From positions 186,001 to 250,000 of the forward strand of contig CAXXJQ010000006.1 in NCBI GenBank assembly GCA_963665045.2: a DNA stretch of 64,000 nucleotides, given 5' to 3'. Numbering within the stretch: the first letter of the stretch is position 1; every line of letters begins with the position of its first letter. The position numbers and the translations under genes are program-made. Shown here in pieces: positions 1 through 9,397 of this stretch. The stretch comes from JAFGRU01 sp016934985 (GTDB lineage Bacteria; Desulfobacterota; Desulfuromonadia; Desulfuromonadales; JAAYDE01). The notes under the pieces are model-generated. The model was not told the DNA's origin. It searched no databases and worked only from the letters and a program-made list of their open reading frames with translations.

Positions 1-1
1 C

Positions 2-1028
2 GACCTGCGTCACATCACTAATCGCTGCAGCGACATCGGATTTTCGGAAGAGTTGAGCGATCTCACCGACGTGGTGGTGGGTGAAACCATGAAGCTTGGT
101 TTCGCTCATCTGAGCAAACGCTACGGGCTGCCTGTCTGCAACGGGGAATGGCCGTGCCGCTGGGCGATCCTCTGCGCAGGCAAAGCCGGGGGGCGTGAGA
201 TGGGTTTTGCCTCGGATATCGAGTTGCTGACAGTGTACGAGGGGCCGGGCCAGACTGACGGCCAAAATGCCCTCGACAATGCCGCGTTTTTTCGAAAAAC
301 TGGTCCGTTTTCTCCTCAAGCACCTGAAAGTCCGTCAGGAAGGTATCTTCCAGATCGACCTTCAATTGCGCCCTTACGGCAACAAAGGTTCGCTTGCCTG
401 TTCCCTGGGAGCCTTCCGGGATTATTATTCCCCTGCCGGTCCGGCCCAGCAGTTCGAGCGTATGGCCCTCGCCAAGCTTCGTCCCATGGCCGGAGACAGC
501 GACTTCATCCACCAGATAATGAATTGCCGGGACGCTTTTGTTTACAGCGGCCAGCCCGTGGACTACGACAATATCCGCTATCTGCGGCAACGCCAGGTCG
601 AAGAACTGATCAAACCTCAAACCATCAACGTCAAACTCAGCCCCGGCGCCCTGGTGGACATCGAATACTTTATTCAGGCCAAACAGCTTGAACTCGGCGC
701 CAAAAACAACAACATCCGTGTCACAAAAAGCATGATAGCCCTGAGGGAATTGGGGAAAGAAGGTGCCATCCCCGTCCCTCTTGTGGAAGATATCCGCCGT
801 GCCTATCGCTGCCTGCGCCGGACCATTGATGCCTTGCGGGCCGTCCGGGGCAATGCTAAGGATCTTACCGTGCCGGCAGCCGATTCGCCCGCCTTCAATT
901 ATCTGGCCCGGCGCCTCGGTTACGAAAACGGGGAGGCCTTTTCCCGCGACCTCGACTGGAGCCTGGCCATCGGCCGCAGCCTGTGGGTCACCATCCCGGG
1001 CAAGGGTTCCGATAAAAAATTCAGCTGA
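2..1028 (+). pseudogene. glnE: GlnE, glutamine synthetase adenylyl-transferase/removase, C-terminal part, frameshifted
   Basis: GlnE adds AMP to glutamine synthetase, or removes it, in response to nitrogen status through PII. The gene runs in from outside the window. Frame 2 (from base 2) carries the nucleotidyltransferase signature, including GKAGGRE and SDIELL. Frame 3 continues from about base 290 with IDLQLRPYG and ALVDIEYFIQ, typical of the GlnE catalytic and helical regions, and stops at 1028. The two frames meet in a run of six T at 287-292; with five T the reading gives AFFEKLV without a break. This is one extra base: either a disabled gene or a sequencing error. The 5' part of the gene is not visible, so completeness cannot be judged. 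Confidence 0.85.
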
Positions 1029-1160
1029 AATTTTGTAATTGTTCAGCTTATCGGCACAAACCCTCGCATCGCCCATTCCAAGGGCCGCGTGAACCCATCC
1101 ATGGGCAACACGAGTCCTCGTGCTGAATAGTAACGAATTTTTTTAACATCGGAGGCAAAA

Positions 1161-1713
1161 ATGAAACAAATTCATCGGCTTTTTATTTTTTTCCCTCTGT
1201 TCCTGGCCCTCGGTTGCACCGGCCCGAAAATAACCCAGGATTTTGACCCAAGCATTGACTTCTCACGCCTGAATACCTACCAATGGCGTCTTCAGGAGGA
1301 CAAAAAACCTGAAAACAGCCTGGTCGACGAACGTCTTCATAGCGCCATCGACAACGCCCTGAAGGAAAAAGGCTACCAGCGAATTTATAGCGGCAGAGGG
1401 GATTTTTCGGTCTCCTACCAATACCGGATCACAAAAAACTTTGACTCTCCCAGCCTCCATACGGGAGTCGGAGTCGGCGGCAGCAGCTCGGGGGTGTTCG
1501 GCGGTATTGGCCTGGGTGCAATTGATTTCGGCGACCGCCGCGACGAAGCAACTCTGACCATCAACATCTGGGACGCTATTTCCGGCAGGCTGATCTGGCA
1601 AGGGGAGCAACACCCGGCAGGTTCCGCACCCCGGCGATGCAACGGCAGTTGCGGTGCATAATATCCGTCAAGTGGAGGATATCCTGGCAAAATTCCCTCC
1701 TCTGGCAAAATAG
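1161..1713 (+). CDS. DUF4136-type lipoprotein, frameshifted near the C-terminus
   Basis: An outer-membrane or periplasmic lipoprotein of unknown function. It has a signal peptide with the lipobox LALGC (Cys19), then a DUF4136-like domain ending in the typical TLTINIWDAISGRLIWQG strand. The uninterrupted frame stops at 1661 with an atypical tail. If the run of four G at 1602-1605 had three, the frame would continue through VEDILAKFPP, the usual end of this family, to a stop at 1711-1713. A GGAGG-type ribosome site (1151-1155) precedes the ATG. It stands alone between glnE and the DUF924 gene. The family call is good; the cause of the frameshift is not known. Confidence 0.75.
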
Positions 1714-1737
1714 CATCGACACTTGCGAGGGCTGCCA

Positions 1738-2286
1738 TTGTCTGGATACGATTTCCGCGACATTATCACCTTCTGGTTTGAAGAAACCGGCCCCGGAGAC
1801 TGGTGGAAGGGCGATCCCCACTTCGATCATTTAATAAAAAACAGGTTTCTCGGCGTTCACGCCGCCGCCTGCCGTTGTGAACTATTCCGCTGGCGGGAGA
1901 AACCTTTGGGAAGGCTGGCGGAAATCCTACTCCTCGATCAGTTTTCCCGCCACATTCATCGCGGCACTCCTGCATCCTTCGCCTTTGACCCAATGGCCCT
2001 GGCTCTGGCTCAAGAAGCCATTCGAATGGTTGCCCAAGAGCATTTCAGCCCCCCGCAAAAAGCTTTTCTCTATATGCCCTTCATGCATAGCGAGTCATCC
2101 CTTATTCATGAAATTGCTGTGAAGCTTTTTGTCGAACCGGGGCTGGAAAGGCTGCTCCAGTTCGAACTTCGGCATAAGGCCATTATTGACCGTTTCGGCC
2201 GCTATCCGCACCGCAACCAGACCCTGGGCCGGGAGTCCACTCCGGAGGAGCGGGAATTTCTGACCCAGCCGGGCTCTTCATTTTAA
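1738..2286 (+). CDS. DUF924 family protein
   Basis: About 182 residues, close to the usual DUF924 length. Family-like segments are ITFWFEE near the start, LLLDQFSRHIHRGTPASFAFD in the middle and FLYMPFMHSE followed by RHKAIIDRFGRYPHRN. Members are helical, TPR-like soluble proteins with no established biochemical role. There is no good ATG; I prefer the TTG at 1738 because GAGGG lies six bases upstream (1727-1731). An in-frame TTG at 1723 is possible but lacks such a site. It starts 25 bases after the corrected stop of the lipoprotein gene, so the two may be co-transcribed. Confidence 0.75.
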   Translation: MSGYDFRDIITFWFEETGPGDWWKGDPHFDHLIKNRFLGVHAAACRCELFRWREKPLGRLAEILLLDQFSRHIHRGTPASFAFDPMALALAQEAIRMVAQEHFSPPQKAFLYMPFMHSESSLIHEIAVKLFVEPGLERLLQFELRHKAIIDRFGRYPHRNQTLGRESTPEEREFLTQPGSSF

Positions 2287-2554
2287 ATCCGACGCCACAA
2301 CTTACCACGCTCTCTGAAAACCGCTGCAGTCTGCTCACTTTTTCAAAAGGGTCAGGTCTTTTTTTTGTTTTAATCTTCAGACCTCTCAACACGGCAACGC
2401 CCGTTCTATCACGAAAAACGACCGCTTATTCGTTTTACGCATTTCAAATCCCTGTTTTTAGTTGACATTTTCGGCATGAAGGATATTTATTAAAATATCT
2501 CATATATCCCATATTCCGCTTGTCGCCGGCTTCCTCCGGGAGGCAGCTGGCGTT

Positions 2555-2719
2555 ATGGTTTTAATAATCATATTATGTATAATTTTTCCTCCGCTAGCGG
2601 CCTATCTCCAAGTCCGTCTCAGTACCCATTCCCGGGTCAACATCCTACTGACGATCCTTGGGGGAGTGCCCGGAATGGTGCATGCCCTGTGGCACGTCTT
2701 TAGCGACCGCAAAACCTGA
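2555..2719 (+). CDS. Pmp3/YqaE-type membrane micropeptide
   Basis: A 54-residue protein with two membrane segments. The sequence opens MVLIILCIIFPPLAAYLQV and continues with INLLLT-like VNILLTILGGVPGMVHALW, which is the hallmark pattern of the Pmp3/UPF0057 family (a PPLA motif in helix 1 and a G-x-PG-x-x-HA motif in helix 2). Family members are small inner-membrane proteins linked to membrane potential and stress tolerance. GGAGG (2538-2542) lies twelve bases before the ATG. It is easily missed because of its size. Confidence rests on the two motifs together. Confidence 0.8.
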   Translation: MVLIIILCIIFPPLAAYLQVRLSTHSRVNILLTILGGVPGMVHALWHVFSDRKT

Positions 2720-2802
2720 ATCTCTGCCTTTTTTTCGGTCCCGACCGGAGGAATGGGTTATTAAACAGGAAATCCTGTCCATTGTTCAGCAGGGAGCTTT
2801 TC

Positions 2803-3489
2803 ATGTGGAAAACATCCAAACCCAATATCGAAAAATTGATTGAAAAGAAAGACGTTCAGGGTCTGATCGCCCTTCTGGGCGACCCGGATTCTTTGATCGT
2901 TGCCGCCGCCGCCCGCGCCCTGGGCGAAATAGGCGAGGCCAGTGGCGTGCCCCCCCTCAAGGAAAAAGCAATCATCGGCAATCTTGCCGCCATATCCGCT
3001 CTCGGCCTGATCGGGGGCGACGAGGCCACCACTATTCTGGTCCACCTGACCGAGCGGGAGGACTTCCCTCATCACGTGCTGGCCGGCACCATCCAGGCTC
3101 TGGGTGAGACCGGAGACCCGCAAATCGTGGACCACATCAAAAGATTCCTGGTAAATGAGGACGACTGGATCCTCAGGGAAACCCTGGCGGTTTTGAAGAA
3201 ATTCCTCTCCGAGAAAGAGGTGGAATTTCTCATCCGTGAACAGCAGGAACTTCTGGGCACCGACGGGGTAAAAAAAACAGCGGTCATGCACTGTAAAAAC
3301 TGCGGGGAGAATTTTACCCATCAACAGGCCCAGGTCGATTCCATCACGAGCAAAGACGGCTCCTTGACACGCTACCTTTTTCTGTGCCCGCAGTGCGGAG
3401 CCAACCTGCTCGACTCCAAAGGCCAGCCCATCGAACAAATTGAGAGACACCCCATTGAACAAGAAGAGGAGGAAGAAACCGAAGAATGA
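2803..3489 (+). CDS. HEAT-repeat protein with C-terminal zinc ribbon
   Basis: A 228-residue soluble protein. Residues 10-140 form HEAT-like helical pairs (ALGEIGEASGVPPL, SALGLIGGDEAT, ALGETGDPQIV), a scaffold for protein contacts. Residues 164-198 hold a zinc ribbon, CKNC and CPQC, and the tail is very acidic. I chose the ATG at 2803 because GGGAG lies eight bases upstream; an earlier in-frame ATG at 2782 lacks a site. The stop overlaps the aminotransferase start (ATG at 3486), so the two are translated together. Role unknown; the pairing suggests a partner of the downstream enzyme, which is inference. Confidence 0.75.
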   Translation: MWKTSKPNIEKLIEKKDVQGLIALLGDPDSLIVAAAARALGEIGEASGVPPLKEKAIIGNLAAISALGLIGGDEATTILVHLTEREDFPHHVLAGTIQALGETGDPQIVDHIKRFLVNEDDWILRETLAVLKKFLSEKEVEFLIREQQELLGTDGVKKTAVMHCKNCGENFTHQQAQVDSITSKDGSLTRYLFLCPQCGANLLDSKGQPIEQIERHPIEQEEEEETEE

Positions 3490-4676
3490 ACAATCCAGCA
3501 TTTGCCGACCGCATTTCCGATGTCCCCAAATCTTTTATCCGCGAGATCCTCAAGGTCGCCGTCAACCCCGAGATGATTTCCTTTGCCGGTGGCCTGCCGA
3601 ACCGGGATCTGTTCCCGGTTAAAGAGCTGCAAAACGCCTCCAACCAAGTCTTTGAAACGGCCGGCAAAGAAGCGCTCCAATACAGCAACTCGGAAGGGTA
3701 CCTTCCCTTGCGGGAATTTATCGCCAAACGATACGCCGACAAGGCCGGCCTCAAGGTGTCGCCGGACAACATCCTGATCACCTGCGGTTCGCAGCAGGGG
3801 CTTGATCTTCTCGCCAAGATCATTCTCAACGAAGGGGACGACGTTCTTATCGAAGAACCGGGCTACTTGGGCGCCATTCAGGTCTTTTCCGTCTACCGCT
3901 CGACCTTTGTCCCGATCCCTCTACTGGATGACGGCCTCGATGCGAAGGCTCTGACCACGGCTCTGCAAAGCCATCGCCCGAAGCTGCTCTACACGGTGCC
4001 CAACTTCTCAAACCCGTCCGGCATCACCTACAGTCTCGAAAAACGCCGGGAGATCGCCGCCATTATCGAAGGGTACGCCACAATCCTGGTCGAGGACAAT
4101 CCTTACGGCGACCTGCGCTACCGGGGGGAGGACATTCCATCCTTCAAGCATTTTCTTCCCGAACAGACCATCCTGCTGGGGAGTTTTTCCAAGACGGCGG
4201 TTCCCGGCTTCCGCATCGGCTGGATCGTCGCCCCGGATGCCATCATGGACAAACTCATCGTCGCCAAACAGGCGGCCGACCTTCACACCAACATTTTCAC
4301 CCAGCGCCTGCTCTATCAGTATCTGAGTGACAACGATCTCGAGGCCCACATCCGCAAAATCCGCGAGGTTTACGGCAGGCAGGGGCGGGCCATGATCGAA
4401 AGTATCCGCAAGCATTTTCCTTCCGACGTGCATTTCACCACACCGGACGGAGGGATGTTTCTCTGGGTCACCCTGCCGCCGCAGGTCTCCTCCATGAAAC
4501 TCTTCGACCTGGCCATCAAACGCAATGTCGCTTTCGTCCCGGGCAACCCCTTCTACACCTACCCCGTGGAGAACATCAACACGCTGCGCCTGAATTTCTC
4601 CTGCGTTGACGAAAAGACCATCGAAGTCGGCATTGCCAAACTGGGGGAAGCCATTAAGGAACTGCTGGGTAATTGA
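3486..4676 (+). CDS. PLP-dependent aminotransferase, class I/II fold (MocR/2-aminoadipate-transaminase-like)
   Basis: A 396-residue fold-type I aminotransferase in the cytoplasm that transfers amino groups using pyridoxal phosphate. Visible landmarks are SFAGGLPNRDLFP near residue 32, CGSQQGLD at 100-107 for the phosphate, PNFSNPSG at 172-179, the VEDNPYGDLRY segment at 202-212 with the cofactor-contacting Asp, and the Schiff-base lysine in SFSKT (Lys236). This layout matches the LysN/2-aminoadipate and valine-pyruvate-like group, but the amino donor cannot be read from sequence. It overlaps the preceding HEAT gene by four bases. Confidence 0.9.
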   Translation: MNNPAFADRISDVPKSFIREILKVAVNPEMISFAGGLPNRDLFPVKELQNASNQVFETAGKEALQYSNSEGYLPLREFIAKRYADKAGLKVSPDNILITCGSQQGLDLLAKIILNEGDDVLIEEPGYLGAIQVFSVYRSTFVPIPLLDDGLDAKALTTALQSHRPKLLYTVPNFSNPSGITYSLEKRREIAAIIEGYATILVEDNPYGDLRYRGEDIPSFKHFLPEQTILLGSFSKTAVPGFRIGWIVAPDAIMDKLIVAKQAADLHTNIFTQRLLYQYLSDNDLEAHIRKIREVYGRQGRAMIESIRKHFPSDVHFTTPDGGMFLWVTLPPQVSSMKLFDLAIKRNVAFVPGNPFYTYPVENINTLRLNFSCVDEKTIEVGIAKLGEAIKELLGN

Positions 4677-4839
4677 CGAGAAAAGAAGCCGCCGGCCAGG
4701 CTTTTGTGTCTACCGGATATCTTTTTCAGCCGCTTTTCCATTCGCCCTGGTTTTCTTCCCCGCGAAACAATCCGAGGGCGATTGGCCTTTAACCGGGCAA
4801 GTGACTACTTACCGTAAATCTTGATAGAGTGAATATCTC

Positions 4840-6321
4840 ATGCAACGCAGCCGCTTCGTCATCATCGGTCTTGGAAACATCGGCACTCTTCTGATTAAGA
4901 TGCTGTCCAGGGATTTCGACTTGATTTGTATAGACAGCGACCCCGAAGCCCTTGCTTCGGCCCAGAAGCTGAACCACCCCAACCTGAAAGGGGTTGTGGG
5001 CGACGCCACCAGCCGCCTGGTGCTCGAAGAAGCCGGAGTGGCGGAAGCCGATACCGTCATCATCACCACCACGACGGAAAAATACACCATCGAGATCGCT
5101 CGCGTGCTTCATGAAAAATTCAATATCCCGAGGGTCATCGCCATGGGAATTACGCGAGATGGGATAAATCAGCTGGAAAACCTCGGGGCCGAGGTGGAAA
5201 ACATCTTCAACATCAGCGCCACGGTATTGCGCAACCGCCTTGATTTCAAAACCAAAGCCGTGCTGGGTGTCGGTCTGGAGAAAAACGAAATTCTCGAAGT
5301 GGAAGTCAATCCCAATTCGGCACTGGCAAACAAACCGCTTTCCTCGCTGAATCCCCACAACTGGCGAGTAGGCATCATCTACCGCGAGGGGAACATCCTG
5401 ATTCCCCAGGGGAATACCGTTATCAAGCCCCGGGACCGCCTCATCATTCTCGGCAATCCCCAGGTTCTCCAGTCCGTGGCGGATATTTTGACTTTCCGCT
5501 CGCAGGAATTCCCCCTGAGATACGGCGACACTCTGGCAGCACTGCTTGAGGGCGACGAAAAAGATGTCTTTTTTGAAGAGCTGGGCTATATTTTTAGCCT
5601 TCTGCCCCTGGAAAAGACCCTTCTGATCCACGTCCCCAACGATCCCGGCTACCTGGAAAACCTTAAAAAAAAGGCGAAAGATGCAAAATTGGGAGAGGTG
5701 AAATTTTTAGCGGCAGATAATTTAATGCCGGCCACCCTCAACCGCATGCTTTCTGAAAACGGCCACAAGGCGGGCCTCCTGGTTCTTCCAAAGCAAGAAC
5801 TGACCAATGGGCGCCTGAGTTTTTTCGCCAAATCGAAAAAAAAGTTTTTTCTCCTCGATCTGGTATCGGCAATTCAATGTCCTCTGGTTCTGGCGGTTGG
5901 TACTTTTCCCTATAAAAATGTGGCAGTCCCCTGCATCTCCGTCGAGCATATGCAGCACGCCCTGGAAACGACCCTGGCCATCTCCACTGCCGTCAACTTC
6001 GAGGTTTCCGCTTTGCTCCCCAAACCGCCCAAGTATATCTCGGCGCAAGAGGAAGAGGACGGATTCCAGCGCACAAAAAAAGCCATTTCCGAACTCAGCC
6101 ATGCTCACCGGAAGAGCATTAAGATGTTGGAATTTGAGGGCAATCCGATCCGGGAAATTCCCCAAGCCTTGAAGAAATTCTCCCTCGCCGTCAGCGAAAT
6201 CGGAGCCTGGAGCACACATGGCGTGTTGCGCTCCCTGCTCTGGCCGGACGTGGAATGGAAAATCATGCGTGATTCGCCCGTTTCCACCCTGCTCGTCCCC
6301 TCCCACGACCTTAAGCTCTAA
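4840..6321 (+). CDS. TrkA-type NAD-binding regulatory protein (RCK domains) of a cation antiporter
   Basis: A 493-residue cytoplasmic protein. Residues 5-130 are a Rossmann RCK-N domain with GLGNIG at 10-15 and the acidic end CIDSDPEA. Residues 135-215 are a TrkA-C domain (IPQGNTVIKPRDRLIILG). The remaining half resembles a degenerate universal-stress-type alpha/beta region, LVLAVGTFPYKN. RCK proteins gate potassium channels and antiporters in response to NADH or nucleotides. The antiporter gene starts 20 bases downstream, so this very probably is its regulatory subunit. The extended C-terminal half sets it apart from plain TrkA. Confidence 0.85.
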   Translation: MQRSRFVIIGLGNIGTLLIKMLSRDFDLICIDSDPEALASAQKLNHPNLKGVVGDATSRLVLEEAGVAEADTVIITTTTEKYTIEIARVLHEKFNIPRVIAMGITRDGINQLENLGAEVENIFNISATVLRNRLDFKTKAVLGVGLEKNEILEVEVNPNSALANKPLSSLNPHNWRVGIIYREGNILIPQGNTVIKPRDRLIILGNPQVLQSVADILTFRSQEFPLRYGDTLAALLEGDEKDVFFEELGYIFSLLPLEKTLLIHVPNDPGYLENLKKKAKDAKLGEVKFLAADNLMPATLNRMLSENGHKAGLLVLPKQELTNGRLSFFAKSKKKFFLLDLVSAIQCPLVLAVGTFPYKNVAVPCISVEHMQHALETTLAISTAVNFEVSALLPKPPKYISAQEEEDGFQRTKKAISELSHAHRKSIKMLEFEGNPIREIPQALKKFSLAVSEIGAWSTHGVLRSLLWPDVEWKIMRDSPVSTLLVPSHDLKL

Positions 6322-6340
6322 GAAAAGGCACTAAAGCGCC

Positions 6341-7507
6341 ATGTTCCAGCATCATCTCCCCATGTTCCTGATCGTCTGCGGAGCCGCCGTCATCCCCTTT
6401 GGCGCCAGAAGATTGCGCGTCCCTTCCGCAGCCCTCGAGATCATTTACGGCATGCTGGTTTTCAATTTCGTCCTCAAAGGAAGCCCCGAATGGTTTGTCC
6501 TCCTTCGCGAACTGGGCCTTATCTACCTCATGTTCGTTGCCGGCATGGAGTTGGATATCCGCAGCCTGCTCAATAGCGGCAGGCTTTTCTGGTACCTGCT
6601 GATTTCCCTTGTTTCTTTTACCGTGACGCCTCTTATTCTTGTCTTTCTGGATTTCCCCTTTTACCTGGGGGTGACCCTCGCCATGGTTTCAGCCGGCATC
6701 GTTATCCCGGTCCTCAAGGAAACGGCTTTGATTAAAAAACCCCTGGGACAGAACATCATCGGGGTGGCCCTGACCGAAGAACTGGTTTCGATCGTGGTGC
6801 TGACCCTTATCGATGCTTTTCACAAACATGGAACTATAGCGGGAACGTTGATCGAGCTTTTCAAACTGGTAATGCTTTTTGCCCTGGCCCTGGCCGTTCT
6901 CAAAGGAATGTATCTCCTCGCCTGGTGGAACCCGGAGCGGGTTCAAAAGGTGATGGAGAGCGATGATCCGGTCGAGGAAGGCGTCCGCATCGTGGTCACC
7001 GTGGCCTTTGCCGGTGGGATGCTTGCCGTGCTGGCCGGGGCTGAGGCGATTCTGGGATCGTTCCTCATGGGGGTAGTCTTCAGCTCCGTTTTCCGCAGCA
7101 AAGGGCGGTTCGAAGAAAAGATCAATGCCATCGGTTTCGGCTTTCTGATTCCGTTTTTTTTCATCGGGGTCGGTTCCGACCTGGATGTCCGGCTTCTGAC
7201 ATCATGGAATGTTGTCCTGTTGTCCTGTTTTCTGACGCTGATGGTTATGGTCGGCCATCTTGCACCCGTTTTTCTGACCCGGCCCCTCGGCATCAGCCTG
7301 CAGGAAGCCTGGGGCATGACAATTTTATTGTCAGCCCCCCTGAGCATGATCGTGGTCGCCGGAACGCTTGGCGGACGGATGGGACTTCTGACCCCGGAAA
7401 TCAGGGATCCCCTGATTCTAACCGCACTGTTTTCGAGCATACTCTACCCCTCCCTTTTCCGTCCGCTGGCGAGAAAGATGGCCGGCGCCAGGGCGGATTC
7501 GGTGTAG
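6341..7507 (+). CDS. CPA2-family monovalent cation:proton antiporter
   Basis: A 388-residue inner-membrane protein with about twelve hydrophobic segments and the Kef/CPA2 pattern (LIYLMFVAGMELD, then VSAGIVIPVLKE, FLMGVVFSS and GFLIPFFFIGVGSDL). It exchanges Na+ or K+ for protons across the membrane. It lacks its own nucleotide-binding domain, which is supplied in trans by the RCK protein encoded 20 bases upstream. The ion specificity cannot be decided from sequence. The two genes form a compact ion-homeostasis unit. Confidence 0.85.
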   Translation: MFQHHLPMFLIVCGAAVIPFGARRLRVPSAALEIIYGMLVFNFVLKGSPEWFVLLRELGLIYLMFVAGMELDIRSLLNSGRLFWYLLISLVSFTVTPLILVFLDFPFYLGVTLAMVSAGIVIPVLKETALIKKPLGQNIIGVALTEELVSIVVLTLIDAFHKHGTIAGTLIELFKLVMLFALALAVLKGMYLLAWWNPERVQKVMESDDPVEEGVRIVVTVAFAGGMLAVLAGAEAILGSFLMGVVFSSVFRSKGRFEEKINAIGFGFLIPFFFIGVGSDLDVRLLTSWNVVLLSCFLTLMVMVGHLAPVFLTRPLGISLQEAWGMTILLSAPLSMIVVAGTLGGRMGLLTPEIRDPLILTALFSSILYPSLFRPLARKMAGARADSV

Positions 7508-7612
7508 GGCACATGTTTTTAAATTATTGAGGACACTTAGCTCCCGGCACCTATGCTATTGTTAATAAGTAGTGTGCGCCAGAAAATCGTCAGGGAAAGC
7601 GAAGCGTCTAAA

Positions 7613-8317
7613 ATGTTTACCCTTGATCAAGTCGTCCCCTGGGGACGCTCATTTAAAGAATACAAGGCCATGTTCGCCCTCACCGAAGGCGATCTCGAAA
7701 AGCGCATCCTCGGTTGCAGCGACGGCCCGGCGGGCTTCAATACCGGCCTCACCCGGCAGGGCGGCCGAGTGATATCAACCGACCCCCTGTATCGATTTTC
7801 TGCAACGGAAATTCGCGGATGGATTGACGAGGCCTTCACCCAGGTCCTTGAGCAGGTCCGCCAAAACCGCCATGAGTTCGTCTGGAACGACATTAAAGAT
7901 CTCACCGAGTTGAGCTCCCTCCGCTGGGCCGCCATGGAAGAATTTCTGGCGGACTATCCCTCAGGCCTGAAAGAGGGACGCTATCAGGAAGCCGCCCTTC
8001 CCGACCTGCCCTTTGAAGATGCGAGCTTCGACCTCGCCCTCTGCTCCCATTTCCTGTTCCTCTACAGCGACCAGTTTTCCCTCGATTTTCATCTGGCCGC
8101 CGTGCGTGAGCTCTGCCGCGTAGCCAACGAGGTGAGGATTTTCCCGCTGCTGGAACTGGGGGCCATCCCGTCCCGGCATCTGGAGCCGCTTATCACCCAC
8201 ATGGGAAAAGAAAGCTACTCTTTGGAAAAAATCAAGGTGAATTATGAATTTCAGAAAGGCGGAAATCAGATGCTGAAAGTTTTCGGACCCCAGGGCCAAT
8301 CACAATCCGGGCAATAA
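7613..8317 (+). CDS. SAM-dependent methyltransferase-like protein
   Basis: About 234 residues with a class I methyltransferase look: an early GCSDGPAGFN loop (a replacement for the GxGxG motif), VISTDPLY as the acidic motif II, and LPFEDASFDLALCSHFLFLY as the motif IV region. The glycine-rich loop is unusual, so the target and even activity are uncertain. Proteins of this kind are usually annotated as methyltransferase-domain proteins. I place the start at the ATG at 7613 because the segment before it is not family-like; no strong ribosome site is visible. It follows the antiporter gene by about 105 bases. Confidence 0.65.
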   Translation: MFTLDQVVPWGRSFKEYKAMFALTEGDLEKRILGCSDGPAGFNTGLTRQGGRVISTDPLYRFSATEIRGWIDEAFTQVLEQVRQNRHEFVWNDIKDLTELSSLRWAAMEEFLADYPSGLKEGRYQEAALPDLPFEDASFDLALCSHFLFLYSDQFSLDFHLAAVRELCRVANEVRIFPLLELGAIPSRHLEPLITHMGKESYSLEKIKVNYEFQKGGNQMLKVFGPQGQSQSGQ

Positions 8318-8677
8318 CGCGGAGAATGTTTATTTACAAAAAACACAGTTGTCGGAAAAACCGGTGACAGCGTATCTGATTCTCGAAAGTCAGCTGTACT
8401 GCTCCCAAAACTCTGGCCATTTTTGAAGGCCTCAACTGTTATTTTTTTGCCCTCAATTCATCGAAAGTTCAAATCGACTTTCAGGCCCACCTTGCGCAAT
8501 TGATTCAAAAGCACTTTTGGATTAGGGCATAACCATCCAGCCTTTTCCCACCCATGGTTTTCGCATCGGAATTTCCAATCAAACCTCCTCAACAGACCTT
8601 GAGGCCTCACCAAAAATTTGTTATGTTCAAAAAAAGTATTTTTGCTGAAACAACAATTCTCAGATCAGAGAGACAAG
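8318..8677. other. Intergenic region without a recognised gene
   Basis: I see no convincing coding frame, repeat or terminator hairpin here. AGAGAGA at 8666-8672 is the ribosome site of the next gene. Confidence 0.5.
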
Positions 8678-9229
8678 ATGGAGACAACAATAAAAGTAGT
8701 TTGTTGTGAGTGCGGAGCCAATTTGGGATTCAAAGTAGGAGGGACATCGCCTTATGGAAATGTCAGCCACGGGCTATGTAATTCATGTGCTCACCATTTT
8801 TATGCACAACTCGGTATGCCTTTAAATGAGTATTTGGAAGGTTTGCTGGTACCCGTTGTTGCAGTTAATCAAAAAGGCACCATCACCACTGCCAACCAGA
8901 AGGCTTTTGATCTCCTTAACAAAACCCCGGATCAGGTCCAGGGGTTTTGTGGTGGGGACGTTTTTGAGTGCGAATACGCCAAATTGCCCGAGGGCTGTGG
9001 CCAGACCATACACTGCAGCGGTTGTACAATTCGAAATACAGTGATGGAGACCATGCAAACCGGGTCACCGCACCAGTGGGTACCCGCATATCTTGACCAG
9101 CATTCCGAGACTGGACCACACCCCATTGACCTCTTCGTCTCCACAGAAAAAAGGGGGGATCTGGTCTTTTTGCGCATCGAGGAGATTGAAGAGATCTCCC
9201 CGGAAAAGAGTGCAAACTCCAACTGCTAA
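8678..9229 (+). CDS. PAS-domain sensor protein with cysteine-rich segments
   Basis: A 183-residue soluble protein. The N-terminus carries CCECGANLGF and then CNSC about 25 residues later, a possible metal site. From about residue 45 comes a PAS core (LLVPVVAVNQKGTITTANQKAFDLL) followed by a Cys-rich insertion (CGGDVFECEYA, CGQTIHCSGCTIRN) common in PAS proteins of anaerobes. No output domain is present, so it may signal through a partner. The ATG at 8678 follows a purine-rich site, AGAGAGA; an upstream in-frame ATG at 8618 does not. Confidence 0.7.
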   Translation: METTIKVVCCECGANLGFKVGGTSPYGNVSHGLCNSCAHHFYAQLGMPLNEYLEGLLVPVVAVNQKGTITTANQKAFDLLNKTPDQVQGFCGGDVFECEYAKLPEGCGQTIHCSGCTIRNTVMETMQTGSPHQWVPAYLDQHSETGPHPIDLFVSTEKRGDLVFLRIEEIEEISPEKSANSNC

Positions 9230-9397
9230 TCACGCTCAAGCTTTTTGCTAATTTTGAAGTAAGGTATAGTGGTGTTAATTTGACTGGTCTTACCCATTTT
9301 TCGTAAGTAGGTCGGAAAGCCTAACGTGTGGATTCCCGGCGGCAATGGAGCGCAGCTGAATAGCCGCGCGGCGCAGCGCTTTGTTATTCCCCAATAA

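Noticed and set aside
63..1076. Long open frame on the minus strand over glnE
   Set aside because: It mirrors glnE, has no recognisable motif, and glnE similarity explains the region fully.
9318..9392. attC-like site near the TauE gene (GCCTAAC ... GTTATTC)
   Set aside because: The cores fit but the inner arms do not pair near the cores; the only stem (AGCGC/GCGCT) is in the wrong place.
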